55,747 nucleotides of DNA from Cryobacterium sp. Y50. GTDB taxonomy: Bacteria > Actinomycetota > Actinomycetes > Actinomycetales > Microbacteriaceae. Within the stretch, counting starts at the first letter, position 1. Each line of letters begins with the position of its first letter. The notes below the pieces were generated by a model. The model was not told where the DNA came from. It saw only the letters and a list, made by a program, of their open reading frames with translations, and did no database searches. Shown piece after piece: positions 8,146 to 17,337 of this stretch. The position numbers and the translations under genes were made by a program. The DNA lies in assembly GCF_002929805.1 (NCBI RefSeq), contig NZ_PJJM01000074.1, positions 1-55,747 on the forward strand, given 5' to 3'.

Positions 8146-9447
8146 GTGAAAATAGCCGTAATCGCTCTAGGAAAGATTGGACTGCCTCTCGCAGTGCAAT
8201 TCGCGAGCAAGGGACATGAGGTGGTGGGGGTCGATGTGAACGCCACGGTGGTGGACCTCGTGAACCAAGGGATCGAGCCGTTCCCCGGGGAAGCCCACCT
8301 GCAGGAGAAAATGCGGCTCGCCCTGGCCGCAGGCCACCTTCGCGCTACGACGAATTACGCCGACGCGGTTCCAGATGCCGATGTCGTTGTGCTTGTGGTT
8401 CCTCTCTTTGTCGATGACGATGCCAAGCCTGATTTCGGATGGATGGACGACGCCACCGACTCACTGGGCAAGCACTTGACCTCGGGAACGTTGGTGTCCT
8501 ACGAAACAACACTCCCCGTAGGTACGACACGCAACCGGTGGAGCCCGAAGCTTCAAGCGGGGAGCGGCCTGACCGAGGGAGTGGACTTCCACTTGGTATT
8601 TTCCCCGGAGCGGGTTCTCACCGGACGCGTGTTCGCGGATCTGCGCCGATATCCGAAACTTCTTGGCGGGCTGTCAAAGAAGGGTGCTGCTTTGGCAAGA
8701 GAATTTTATGAAGCGGTTCTGGATTTCGATGAGCGCCCTGATCTCGCCCGCGCAAACGGGGTTTGGGACCTAGGGACGGCAGAGGCCGCTGAGCTGTCGA
8801 AATTGGCGGAGACCACATACCGTGATGTCAATATCGGGCTTGCGAACGAGTTCGCGCGTTACTCCGACACAGTGGGGATCGATGTATATCAGGTAATTGA
8901 GGCCTGTAATTCACAACCGTACAGTCACATTCACAACCCGGGCATCGCCGTTGGTGGGCATTGCATCCCGGTATACCCTCGCCTGTACCTGTGGAACGAC
9001 CCGGCCGCCACCATTGTTCGTGCCGCGCGCGCTCGAAATGCGGGTATGCCGAATTACGCGGTCGGCCTCCTTGAAGGAATTCATGGGTCGCTTCTTGGTC
9101 AGCAGGTTGTTGTGCTGGGCGCGGCCTATCGGGGTGGTGTAAAAGAGACGGCATTCTCCGGCGTCTTTGATACTGTGTCGGCCCTCGAAGCACTAGGTGC
9201 AATCGTGACAGTGCACGACCCGCTCTACACCGCCGCGGAGCTTCTGGCGCTCGGTTTCAAGCCCTTTGATATCGGAACGAGCACCGACGCTGCGATAGTT
9301 CAGGCGGACCATGCGGAATATAAGGAGTGGGGACCTGCCCAGCTTCCTGGAATTCGGTCCCTCCTTGATGGGCGACGCGTTCTCGATTCGTCGTCCTGGC
9401 CTGACGTCACCTTCGTTGCAATCGGAAACGCAAGCTCGAAAGCATAG
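8146..9447 (+). CDS. wbpA: UDP-N-acetylglucosamine/mannosamine 6-dehydrogenase
   Basis: A 433-residue NAD-dependent UDP-sugar 6-dehydrogenase (UDP-Glc/GDP-Man dehydrogenase superfamily, WbpA/WecC/TviB type). It has an N-terminal Rossmann motif ALGKIGLPLA, the central helix EAAELSKLAETTYRDVNIGL with the conserved Lys219 and Asn229, the catalytic Cys273 in GGHCIPVYP, and a C-terminal UDP-binding domain. It would oxidise the C6 alcohol of a UDP-HexNAc to a uronic acid in two NAD-linked steps, the first reaction of the pathway completed by the three upstream genes. The start is GTG, 41 bases after the previous stop, with only a weak ribosome site. Confidence 0.88.
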   Translation: MKIAVIALGKIGLPLAVQFASKGHEVVGVDVNATVVDLVNQGIEPFPGEAHLQEKMRLALAAGHLRATTNYADAVPDADVVVLVVPLFVDDDAKPDFGWMDDATDSLGKHLTSGTLVSYETTLPVGTTRNRWSPKLQAGSGLTEGVDFHLVFSPERVLTGRVFADLRRYPKLLGGLSKKGAALAREFYEAVLDFDERPDLARANGVWDLGTAEAAELSKLAETTYRDVNIGLANEFARYSDTVGIDVYQVIEACNSQPYSHIHNPGIAVGGHCIPVYPRLYLWNDPAATIVRAARARNAGMPNYAVGLLEGIHGSLLGQQVVVLGAAYRGGVKETAFSGVFDTVSALEALGAIVTVHDPLYTAAELLALGFKPFDIGTSTDAAIVQADHAEYKEWGPAQLPGIRSLLDGRRVLDSSSWPDVTFVAIGNASSKA

Positions 9448-9543
9448 ACTGGACCGCGTTGGGTCCAACCTGCCGAATGGTTCGAAACTCGTTCAACTAG
9501 AGCGCGTGTCGATGTTGTCATATGGCCACTCGAATGGAGAACT

Positions 9544-11697
9544 ATGACGATCGCTGCCCGGCCTCGGGGCCTACCAAAACTAGAACAGAGCAGCAGGCAC
9601 GGATCGTCCGGTTTCCGCAGCGATATTCAAGGATTGCGTGCCGTTGCCGTCGGGCTGGTCTTGGTATTTCACGCTGGCGCCCCTTTTTTGCCGGGCGGCT
9701 TCGTGGGCGTGGACGTCTTCTTTGTAATCTCTGGATTTCTGATCACAGGTCTCCTGATGAAGGAAATCGAGACGAGGGGCTCGATCTCTCTGGCGAACTT
9801 CTATGCGCGCCGGATCAAACGTATTCTCCCGGCAGCCTCTGCAGTCATTCTCGCGGCTGGCGTGATGACTGTCGCCCTTCTCCCGCGCACGCGATGGGAC
9901 GAAATCGGCTGGCAGATGTTGGGCAGCGCGACCTATTCTGTGAATTGGGTCCTCGCTGACTCCGTCAACTATTTGAATAGCGAGGTGCCGCCCGGACCAC
10001 TCCAACACTTTTGGACGCTGGCCGTCGAGGAACAGTTCTACCTGTTTTGGCCCCTCGTCCTGATCGTTCTCGCCTCGTTCGCTCGACCCTGGTCGCGCAA
10101 ACAGAGCCGGCGTGACCGGTCTGCGATCCGAGCAACGCGCTGGCAAATTCTGACCGGAATGACTGTAGCTGTGCTGACTGCCGCTTCTCTTGCCTGGTCC
10201 GTCTACTACACGCCTCTGAACCCAGGGCCGGCCTATTTCATTACGACCACACGCCTTTGGGAACTTGGTCTCGGTGCAACAGTTGCGATATTTGCTTTTG
10301 CTTTGGGGGGGATTCCCAGGCTCGTCGGCCGTCCTCTGGGGTGGGCAGGGCTCCTCGCAATCTTGGCAGCGGGAACGTTTTACTCTGTTGAGACCCCGTT
10401 TCCGGGCGCCGCCGCGCTGCTCCCTACTTTGGGGGCCGCAGCAGTGATCGTCGCCGGTCTCAATGGGCATGACCGGCACGGGGCTGCGGGGCTTTTATCC
10501 TTGCGGCCTCTCACGTGGATCGGTGACAGGTCATACTCGCTCTATCTGTGGCATTGGCCTTTGATCGTGATGGCGACATTCCTGCTGGATGGTCTCAGTG
10601 TTTTAGAGGGCACCCTGATCATTGTCGCGTCGACGGTGCCCGCGTTGATCAGTTACCGCTACATCGAACTGCCGTTCCAGAGGCATACCGCGGTCCGTGA
10701 CAATGCATTGCGAGTGCTGCAGATCGGGGGTGTCATGATGGGTCTTACGGTCCTTGCCTCGGTATCCCTGCTAGTCGTCCCCAAGTTGGCGGCCACTAAC
10801 CAGGTGGACGCCATTCTCGATAAACCTCTTCTGGGCGCTGAATTGCTGGCTATCGATCCGGCTGTGGGTGTAGCGAGAGACAAGGTAGGAGCGTTCGTCC
10901 CCACGGCGATTGAGGCCAAGGACGACACGCCCGCACTTTATGCTGACGGCTGTCACCAAGAAGTTATGGCTGAGGAAATTGTGCCGTGTGTCTATGGTGA
11001 AACTGACTCGGATTTCACTATCGCCGTTGTGGGCGACTCGCACGCCGCGCACTGGGTCCCCGCAGTCGTGCGGCTGGCAAACGACAATGGTTGGCGCGTG
11101 GAGACCTATACGAAGTCGAGCTGCCCGCTGATCAGTACGGTCATTATGTTCGGCGAGGGAACTGAGCCGTTTCTTCCCTGTTCCGCGTGGAACGCGAAAA
11201 TGATGTCTCACCTAACCGGCCCCGATGGCCCAGATTTCGTGCTTATGAGCGGCACTGAGTACGTAGCGTATTCCGGCGCACCCGTTGACGGCTTCGCGAT
11301 CGGTCCGATTGACGAGGGATACGCGTCGACTTGGCGGAGTCTTCGGGCAGAGCGGGTCCCGTTCGCCTTCCTTGAAGACACGCCGCGGAGCGGCATCGAT
11401 ACACCCGAATGCGTCTCGGCGAATGCCGATCACTTGACTAGATGCGCCACGTCACGCGATAAGTCCTTGTTGAATGGCTCTGTAGACCAGCTGAAGGCGT
11501 CCACGCGGAGCGGCGAACGCTTGATCAATTTGAACGAAAGGATCTGTCCTGACGATCCCTGCGCCGCGGTGATCGGGCGTGTGCTGGTCTACAGAGACTC
11601 TCACCACCTCACTGCAACGTACGCGCGGAGCCTTGCACCGGCGCTCGGCGAGAAACTCCGAACTTTTCCGTCGATCCCGTTCGTTGCAGGGCCATAA
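9544..11697 (+). CDS. OafA-type O-acyltransferase with C-terminal SGNH domain
   Basis: A 717-residue membrane protein of the acyltransferase-3 family. The N-terminal ~390 residues contain about ten hydrophobic segments and the family signatures DIQGLRAVAVGLVLVFHA, GGFVGVDVFFVISGFLIT and FYARRIKRILPA. The C-terminal ~250 residues form an extracytoplasmic SGNH hydrolase-like domain with the nucleophile block VVGDSHAAHW (about residues 495-504) and the Asp-His block YRDSHHLT (about 682). It would move acyl groups across the membrane and O-acetylate the surface polysaccharide. It is co-oriented with the sugar-nucleotide operon and probably modifies the glycan made there. Confidence 0.92.
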   Translation: MTIAARPRGLPKLEQSSRHGSSGFRSDIQGLRAVAVGLVLVFHAGAPFLPGGFVGVDVFFVISGFLITGLLMKEIETRGSISLANFYARRIKRILPAASAVILAAGVMTVALLPRTRWDEIGWQMLGSATYSVNWVLADSVNYLNSEVPPGPLQHFWTLAVEEQFYLFWPLVLIVLASFARPWSRKQSRRDRSAIRATRWQILTGMTVAVLTAASLAWSVYYTPLNPGPAYFITTTRLWELGLGATVAIFAFALGGIPRLVGRPLGWAGLLAILAAGTFYSVETPFPGAAALLPTLGAAAVIVAGLNGHDRHGAAGLLSLRPLTWIGDRSYSLYLWHWPLIVMATFLLDGLSVLEGTLIIVASTVPALISYRYIELPFQRHTAVRDNALRVLQIGGVMMGLTVLASVSLLVVPKLAATNQVDAILDKPLLGAELLAIDPAVGVARDKVGAFVPTAIEAKDDTPALYADGCHQEVMAEEIVPCVYGETDSDFTIAVVGDSHAAHWVPAVVRLANDNGWRVETYTKSSCPLISTVIMFGEGTEPFLPCSAWNAKMMSHLTGPDGPDFVLMSGTEYVAYSGAPVDGFAIGPIDEGYASTWRSLRAERVPFAFLEDTPRSGIDTPECVSANADHLTRCATSRDKSLLNGSVDQLKASTRSGERLINLNERICPDDPCAAVIGRVLVYRDSHHLTATYARSLAPALGEKLRTFPSIPFVAGP

Positions 11698-11823
11698 CGG
11701 AAACAGCCGGGGAACCAGTCTGCTCCATCGGGTCTGCTGCGAATCGAAGCTGCCAGCTAATCGGCGATATCTGCGCTCGTTGGTAGAGTTGAAAGGTTCA
11801 TTGTCCCATCTAGAGAGGCCTGT

Positions 11824-14304
11824 ATGCCAACGCTCCGACCGGGTGTCGTTTCCGTTGTACTCGTGAACTACCGAGGCACCGACGACACGATCGAGGCGCT
11901 TGAGCACCTCAAGAAATTGAATTGGCCGCAAGACCAGCTCGAAATCATCATCGTCGAGAACGCGTCGGGTGACGACAGCGAGGAACGCCTGCGGGCCGCT
12001 GCTCCGCAGATCAAGCTGGTCGTCTCCAAGGAGAACCTCGGTTTCGCCGGCGGCTGCAACCTGGGTGTGGCAGCGAGTTCGGGGCAGTATCTGGCGTTCC
12101 TGAACAACGACGCCAAGCCCGACGCGCAGTGGATTGCCGCGGCCGTGGCGACGTTCGAAAAATCACCCCGCATCGGGGCGGTTGCCAGCAAGGTGGTCGA
12201 CTGGGACGGCGTTCTCGTCGACTACATCGGGTCGGCCATGACCTGGTTCGGTATGGGCTACAAGCCTCTTACCGGCCAGCCTCTCCCGACCACGCCGGAT
12301 GTGGAACAAGACGTGCTGTTCGGCACGGGGTCGGCGATGTTCGTTCGCCGGGATGTCTACGACGAGCTGGGCGGCTTCGATGAGAGCTTCTTCATGTTCT
12401 TTGAAGATGTCGACCTGGGGTGGCGCCTCAACCTCAAGGGATACCGCTACGCGTACGCGCCGGCATCCATCGCCTTCCATAAACACCATGCTTCCATGGG
12501 CTCGTACGGCTCGTTCAAAGAGACCTACCTGCTGGAGCGCAATGCCCTGTTTACGCAGTACAAAAACCTGGGCGACGAGGCTCTGGCCAAAACGTTCCCA
12601 GCCACGCTGGCATTGGCCGTGCGCCGTGCTGTAGCCCGAGGCGGCCTCGACTCCACTGAATTCGATTTGCGCAAGGGTGCAGACAACGGTCCAGCCACCA
12701 CGGTGGCCAAAGAGACCGTCGCCGGGATGTACGCGATTGATCAGTTCGTCGAGAATCTCCCTTCGCTGCTGATATCGCGCAACGAGATCCAATCGAGTCG
12801 TGTTGTCGCCGACAACCGTATCTGGCCGCTCTTCGTTGAAACGGATGCTCCCTCCTACCCCACCGAGCATTATCTTGAGGGCTACGACAAGATTATTCAG
12901 GCCTTTGGGGTGACCGAGATTCCCGTGCTGACCCGGGTGCTCATCATCACCGGCGACCCGATCGGCGCCAAGATGGCGGGTCCGGCCATTCGTGCCTGGC
13001 ACATGGCCGAGGCGCTCTCCAAGGACAACGCAGTGACCCTCGTAACTCTGGCGGGAGCTGAGCCGGTCTCTGCTCCGTTCGAGATCGTGCACGTGCGACC
13101 GGGCGATGACCGCGCCATGCGCAAACTGGAATTGACCAGCGACGTGATCGTCTTTCAGGGGCTCGCGATGGCCCTCTTCGACAGCCTGCGCAAGAGCGGC
13201 AAGGTTATCGTTGCCGACATCTACGACCCGATGCACTTGGAACAGCTCGAGCAGGGCCGAGAGCAGGGCACGGAGCAGTGGAAGAAGCAGGTTTCCGACG
13301 CCACCGACGTGCTCAATGAGCAACTCGCTCGCGGCGACTTCTTCTTGTGCGCCTCCGAACGTCAGCGGCACTTCTACCTCGGGCAGCTGGCGGCTCTTGG
13401 GCGCGTGAATCCGGCAAATTATGCCGACGACCCCGATCTGACGAGCCTGATCGACGTGGTTCCCTTCGGCCTCAACCCGGTGTTTCCGCCGGCCAGCCGC
13501 CCCGTGCTAAAAGATGTCCTCCCCGGAGTCGGCGCAGACGACAAGCTGCTGCTCTGGAGCGGCGGGCTCTACAACTGGTTTGATCCGAAGACGCTCATCT
13601 CGGCGGTGGCCGACCTGTCGACCCGCCATGACAACGTGCGACTGTTCTTTCAGGGAACGAAGCACCCGCACCCGGGCGTACCCGAGATGGGGATCGTAGC
13701 TGAGTCGCGGTCGTTGGCGCGCGAACTCGGCGTGCTCGACCAGGCGGTCTTCTTCAACGACTCGTGGGTCGACTATGCCGATCGTCACAATTACCTCGGT
13801 GAAGCTGATGCCGGCGTCAGCACCCATTTTGCTCACGTAGAAACCACGTTCTCCTTTCGCACCCGCATTCTGGACTACCTCTGGGCGGGTCTGCCCATGG
13901 TCGTTACCGAGGGCGACCACTTCGCCGAACTCGTCGCGGCCGAGAAGCTCGGCGTCGTGGTTCCCGCGCGGGATGTGGCTGCGCTCTCGGCGGCCCTGGA
14001 ACAAGTGCTCTTTGACGAGCCCTTCATTCGAGCCGCGCGAAGAAACATCAAGCGCGTGCGCGCCAGTTACGAGTGGGCAACCGTTCTTCAGCCTTTGGTC
14101 GATTTCGTGGCCGAGCCACGGCACGCCCCCGATCTGGTCGACAGCGGTGTCGTGACGGCGGGCAGTGCTGCTGCGCGCCGCCAGTTCGTGCATCGTCGCA
14201 AGCACGGCCTGCGCCACGATGCCGGTCTGCTCGTTCACTATCTGCGTATGGGGGGGCCGAAGGTGGTTCTCAATAAAGTGAAGAGCCGCCTGCGCCGTCG
14301 CTAA
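11824..14304 (+). CDS. Two-domain glycosyltransferase (GT2-GT4 fusion)
   Basis: An 826-residue protein. Residues 1-300 are a GT2 of rhamnosyltransferase type: SVVLVNYRG, the nucleotide-binding ENASGDDS, the DXD-like LNNDAKPD and the acceptor-side FFMFFEDVDLGWRL. Residues ~365-760 form a GT4-like (GT-B) domain with an N-terminal DPIGAKMAGPAIRAW and a C-terminal WSGGLYNWFDP and LDYLWAGLPMVVTEGD. Two transferases in one chain suggest two sequential sugars are added to a lipid-linked glycan on the cytoplasmic face. A TAGAGT hexamer at 11783-11788 may be the -10 box. The base composition is closer to the GC-rich right side than to the preceding block. Confidence 0.88.
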   Translation: MPTLRPGVVSVVLVNYRGTDDTIEALEHLKKLNWPQDQLEIIIVENASGDDSEERLRAAAPQIKLVVSKENLGFAGGCNLGVAASSGQYLAFLNNDAKPDAQWIAAAVATFEKSPRIGAVASKVVDWDGVLVDYIGSAMTWFGMGYKPLTGQPLPTTPDVEQDVLFGTGSAMFVRRDVYDELGGFDESFFMFFEDVDLGWRLNLKGYRYAYAPASIAFHKHHASMGSYGSFKETYLLERNALFTQYKNLGDEALAKTFPATLALAVRRAVARGGLDSTEFDLRKGADNGPATTVAKETVAGMYAIDQFVENLPSLLISRNEIQSSRVVADNRIWPLFVETDAPSYPTEHYLEGYDKIIQAFGVTEIPVLTRVLIITGDPIGAKMAGPAIRAWHMAEALSKDNAVTLVTLAGAEPVSAPFEIVHVRPGDDRAMRKLELTSDVIVFQGLAMALFDSLRKSGKVIVADIYDPMHLEQLEQGREQGTEQWKKQVSDATDVLNEQLARGDFFLCASERQRHFYLGQLAALGRVNPANYADDPDLTSLIDVVPFGLNPVFPPASRPVLKDVLPGVGADDKLLLWSGGLYNWFDPKTLISAVADLSTRHDNVRLFFQGTKHPHPGVPEMGIVAESRSLARELGVLDQAVFFNDSWVDYADRHNYLGEADAGVSTHFAHVETTFSFRTRILDYLWAGLPMVVTEGDHFAELVAAEKLGVVVPARDVAALSAALEQVLFDEPFIRAARRNIKRVRASYEWATVLQPLVDFVAEPRHAPDLVDSGVVTAGSAAARRQFVHRRKHGLRHDAGLLVHYLRMGGPKVVLNKVKSRLRRR

Positions 14305-14322
14305 CCGGGCGGTCCAGCCGGC

Positions 14323-15444
14323 CTAGCGCTGGGCCTTGGAGACGAGCGCGAGGTACTGCTGCACGCGCTGCGGCCAGGACCATTGCTTGAGCTGTTCAAA
14401 CGGATACGACGGTTTGGGAGTGTCCAGCGCAGCGCGCATCGCCGTGGCGAGCGCGTTCGGGTTCTGCTCGGTGACGATGAAGAGGGGCGCGCCCTCGGAC
14501 GCGAGCTGTGCTGCGCCGGGAACGTTGTAGGTCACGATCTGGCAGGTGCCGGCCAGCGCTTCCAGGAGCGTTGTTTGAAAGCCCTCGGCGAGCGTGGTGG
14601 GGTTCACGAGCACTGAGTCGCGAAGATAGGTGCGCACGGTCTCGCCAGATACGTAGCCGTGCGCACGAACGCACGAGCGCAGGCCTGCCTGCTCGATCTG
14701 GGCTCGCAGCGATGCCATATCGGGGCCGTCTCCCAAAATTTCCACGGTGAACGGTTGCACGGTCTCGTCGGCAGCGAGCAGCGCGGCGGCACTTAGCAGG
14801 CTGTCCCAGCCCTTACCGGGAACGAGACGACCGACGAACACGAAGCGCCGCAGGGCGACGTGCAAATCGTCGGGCCGCTCCCACCCATCGAGATTGATGG
14901 CGTTGTAAAACACGGTTCCGGCCACCCCCGACAATCGCTTCACGAACGCAATCACCTGCTCGGAGACGCCCAGAACACTCGTGGCTTTGCGCATGGTCTG
15001 GCGTCCGACGGTGACGTCTACGACTCGACTGGCCAGCCCGATCAGCGGCGACACGCCGCGAACGAAATCGGAACCGTGCTCGGTGTGCAGCACGGGTACG
15101 CCCAGGCGCTTGCCCGCAGCTACGCCAACCCAAGACATGGGGAAAAAGCGCGTATGGGTAGAGATGGCGGTCACTCCCGCGTGGGCGAATTGTTGCCGAA
15201 GGCGCCGGGCGGTGCCCAAGGCGGGAAACGACATGACGGATGCTACGGGAAAATGTCGACGCAGGCGGTGAACCGTGATGCCGTTTTCCGTAGTGACGCC
15301 GGAAACTTCTGCCAGTGTGACCACCGTTGCGCGGTGGCCTTGCCGCACCAGTTCGTCGGCGAGATCAGCGATGTGGCGTTCGATGCCACCGACCCGGGGC
15401 GGAAAACTGTTGACGACAAAGAGAATGTGTTGCTGTTGAGGCAT
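14323..15444 (-). CDS. GT4 family glycosyltransferase
   Basis: A 373-residue GT-B-fold glycosyltransferase opening with ILFVVNSFPPRVGGIERHI, the typical GT4 N-terminal acceptor domain start. The donor-binding half has FVGRLVPGKGWDSLL, GDGPDMASL, and the E-x7-E region PTTLAEGFQTTLLEALA. It would transfer a sugar from an NDP-sugar during surface glycan assembly. Two upstream in-frame starts (15480 and 15492) give a longer basic N-terminus; 15444 is preferred because the fold begins at once, but no choice has a good ribosome site. It is convergent with the GT2-GT4 gene; a stem GGTCCAGC/GCTGGGCC at 14312-14336 may terminate. Confidence 0.88.
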   Translation of the reverse strand: MPQQQHILFVVNSFPPRVGGIERHIADLADELVRQGHRATVVTLAEVSGVTTENGITVHRLRRHFPVASVMSFPALGTARRLRQQFAHAGVTAISTHTRFFPMSWVGVAAGKRLGVPVLHTEHGSDFVRGVSPLIGLASRVVDVTVGRQTMRKATSVLGVSEQVIAFVKRLSGVAGTVFYNAINLDGWERPDDLHVALRRFVFVGRLVPGKGWDSLLSAAALLAADETVQPFTVEILGDGPDMASLRAQIEQAGLRSCVRAHGYVSGETVRTYLRDSVLVNPTTLAEGFQTTLLEALAGTCQIVTYNVPGAAQLASEGAPLFIVTEQNPNALATAMRAALDTPKPSYPFEQLKQWSWPQRVQQYLALVSKAQR

Positions 15445-15545
15445 GGACCGCAGTTTCTGTTTCTTCCGGAAGGACGCCATCGGTGCCGGCAAATACGTCG
15501 CGGAGCGAGCCTGCGAATGCAGAATGCCGATTTTGCGTCTTGAGT

Positions 15546-15551
15546 TAGCCT
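15546..15551 (+). promoter_or_regulatory. -10 box of a probable leaderless promoter
   Basis: TAGCCT stands seven bases before the ATG at 15559, which places the likely transcription start at the start codon itself. There is no ribosome site. Leaderless transcripts are common in actinobacteria; no clear -35 box is visible. Confidence 0.5.
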
Positions 15552-15558
15552 AGAACCG

Positions 15559-16413
15559 ATGCCTGACGATAAAGGACGCAATGTGCGCGGTGTAAGTGTG
15601 ATCATTCCCACGGTTCGTCTCGATCACTGGCTCGACCTGGCTGTGGAGTCGATCCTGGGCAGTGTGGGGGTCGATGTTGATTTGGTCGTCGTGCACGACG
15701 GCGTCGAACCCGACCGGGCCCTGTCGTGGACCAATGATCCGAGGGTGCAGCTCGTGCACCACGCTAATCGTCGTGGTCAGACCGCGGGGATGCAGAGTGG
15801 CCTGGCCCGCGCCCGTTTCGATCTGATCGCCCGACTCGACGCTGACGACTTGTCGACCCCCAACCGGTTGCAACAGCAGGTGGCCTACCTCGACGACCAC
15901 CCGCACGCGGTTGCCGTGGGCAGCCGAGTGATGCGGATGTCTGCCGACGGCACCGACCAGGGTGAGATGGTTCTCGCTGTCGGGGCCGATGTTCGGCGGC
16001 AACTCCTGTTTCAGAACGTAGTGGCGCACTCTTCGCTGATGTTTCGCCGCGACACGAGCCTGATCGTCGGTGGCTATGACGAGCATCTGGTTCAAATGGA
16101 AGACTACGACTTCATTATGCGGCTGGCCCTGCGCGGTGAAATCGCCGTCATTGACGAAATTCTCACCCGGTATCGCGTGCACCCGCAGCAAACCAGCCGG
16201 GGTGCCGCGCCCTGGGGGCCGCACATCGATCGCGTCCTGGCCGATCGCGTGGCGCTGCGCCGGGTGCTCCGTGCGGGGCGCGCGGCGTCGACGATCAAGA
16301 ATGTGATCTGGTGCGGAGTGCAGTATGCGCGCTACTTTCGGATCATCCGCCCGGGGTACGAGCGAGCAGGGCGCCGGGTCTCGCACCGCAGCGGGCGCGC
16401 GGGTCGGCCGTGA
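15559..16413 (+). CDS. GT2 family glycosyltransferase
   Basis: A 284-residue GT-A-fold enzyme. It shows GVSVIIPTVRLDHWLDLAV at the N-terminus, a DXD motif in ARLDADDLSTPNRL (about residues 95-105) and the acceptor-side MEDYDFIMRLALRGEI near residue 180. It belongs with the polysaccharide glycosyltransferases around it and would add one hexose from an NDP-sugar; the sugar cannot be told from the sequence. It starts right after a -10 box and is followed within 13 bases by the GT11-like gene, so they are probably co-transcribed. Confidence 0.9.
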   Translation: MPDDKGRNVRGVSVIIPTVRLDHWLDLAVESILGSVGVDVDLVVVHDGVEPDRALSWTNDPRVQLVHHANRRGQTAGMQSGLARARFDLIARLDADDLSTPNRLQQQVAYLDDHPHAVAVGSRVMRMSADGTDQGEMVLAVGADVRRQLLFQNVVAHSSLMFRRDTSLIVGGYDEHLVQMEDYDFIMRLALRGEIAVIDEILTRYRVHPQQTSRGAAPWGPHIDRVLADRVALRRVLRAGRAASTIKNVIWCGVQYARYFRIIRPGYERAGRRVSHRSGRAGRP

Positions 16414-16425
16414 GAGAATCGTGCA

Positions 16426-17337
16426 ATGGCATCAGTGGACATTCGGGACGGTATTTGCGCGTATTTGCAAGGGGGGCTTGGTAACCAGCTCTTCATCGTT
16501 GCGGCAGGTTGGGAGCAGGCTAACCGGCTGGGGTGCCCGCTCTATATTGACGGCGCCAGGTTTCTCGGCGCTGACCCGATCGAGTTCGCCAAAGAGACTC
16601 CGCGCCACATCGATCTGGCTGCGGTGTCTCTTCCAGGGGTCGTACTCGGTACGAATTCACCCTGGTTCAAAAATTCGCCGCGTCGCCCGAAGCTGATTCG
16701 TCGGCCGGGCCGGTCGTCCGGGCGCCTCGCGGTGTATAGACAACCCGTTTTCGGTTTCGACGAGAAGATCAACGACATCACGGTCGGCACTACCATCGTG
16801 GGCTACTTTCAATCCCCGAAATACTTTGCGACCGTCGCCGATCGCGTGCACGACATGATTTGGAACGCCAGCACCACGGTGGCTGAAGACGTGCAGCTGC
16901 AACGAATTCAGGCCGATCCGCGCCTCACCGTGCACATGCGCCGCGGGGACTACCTGGGCGCGGCCACACGTGCTCACCATGGAATAGCATCCGCTGAATA
17001 TTTTGAGCGGGCTATCGACCTGTGTGAACGCCTCGTGCCGGGTCAGCAGGCTCGGATCTTTTCAGACAGTCCGGTCGTGGCCAGGGAAGAACTCGGAACC
17101 CGGCCGAGACTGGAGTTCTTCGACGGCGTGGAGTCGCTGGGAACGGTCGCTACCCTCAAGGCGATGGCCCTGGGGCGCGGCTTCATCATGAGCAATTCGT
17201 CGTTCAGCTGGTGGGCGGCCTGGCTGATGAGTCGCCTCAGCGACCACCCGGTCGTCGCGCCCCGGCCGTGGGACACGTCGGGCGAAAGCGCCAGCGACTT
17301 GCTGCTGGCCGAGTGGATGACGCTCGATGCCCGATAA
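16426..17337 (+). CDS. GT11 alpha-1,2-fucosyltransferase-like protein
   Basis: A 303-residue protein of glycosyltransferase family 11. Diagnostic motifs are LQGGLGNQLFIVAAG near the N-terminus, HMRRGDYLG with H170-M-R172-R173-G-D (the GDP-fucose-binding HxRRGDY motif) and the C-terminal MSNSSFSWWAAWL. Known members transfer L-fucose in alpha-1,2 linkage from GDP-fucose. No GDP-fucose synthesis genes (gmd, fcl) are in the window, so the donor must come from elsewhere or be a different GDP-sugar. Its last 11 bases overlap the following flippase gene. Confidence 0.88.
   Translation: MASVDIRDGICAYLQGGLGNQLFIVAAGWEQANRLGCPLYIDGARFLGADPIEFAKETPRHIDLAAVSLPGVVLGTNSPWFKNSPRRPKLIRRPGRSSGRLAVYRQPVFGFDEKINDITVGTTIVGYFQSPKYFATVADRVHDMIWNASTTVAEDVQLQRIQADPRLTVHMRRGDYLGAATRAHHGIASAEYFERAIDLCERLVPGQQARIFSDSPVVAREELGTRPRLEFFDGVESLGTVATLKAMALGRGFIMSNSSFSWWAAWLMSRLSDHPVVAPRPWDTSGESASDLLLAEWMTLDAR

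Noticed and set aside
12163..13371. A 402-codon open frame on the minus strand
   Set aside because: Antisense of the clear GT2-GT4 gene; a high-GC artefact.
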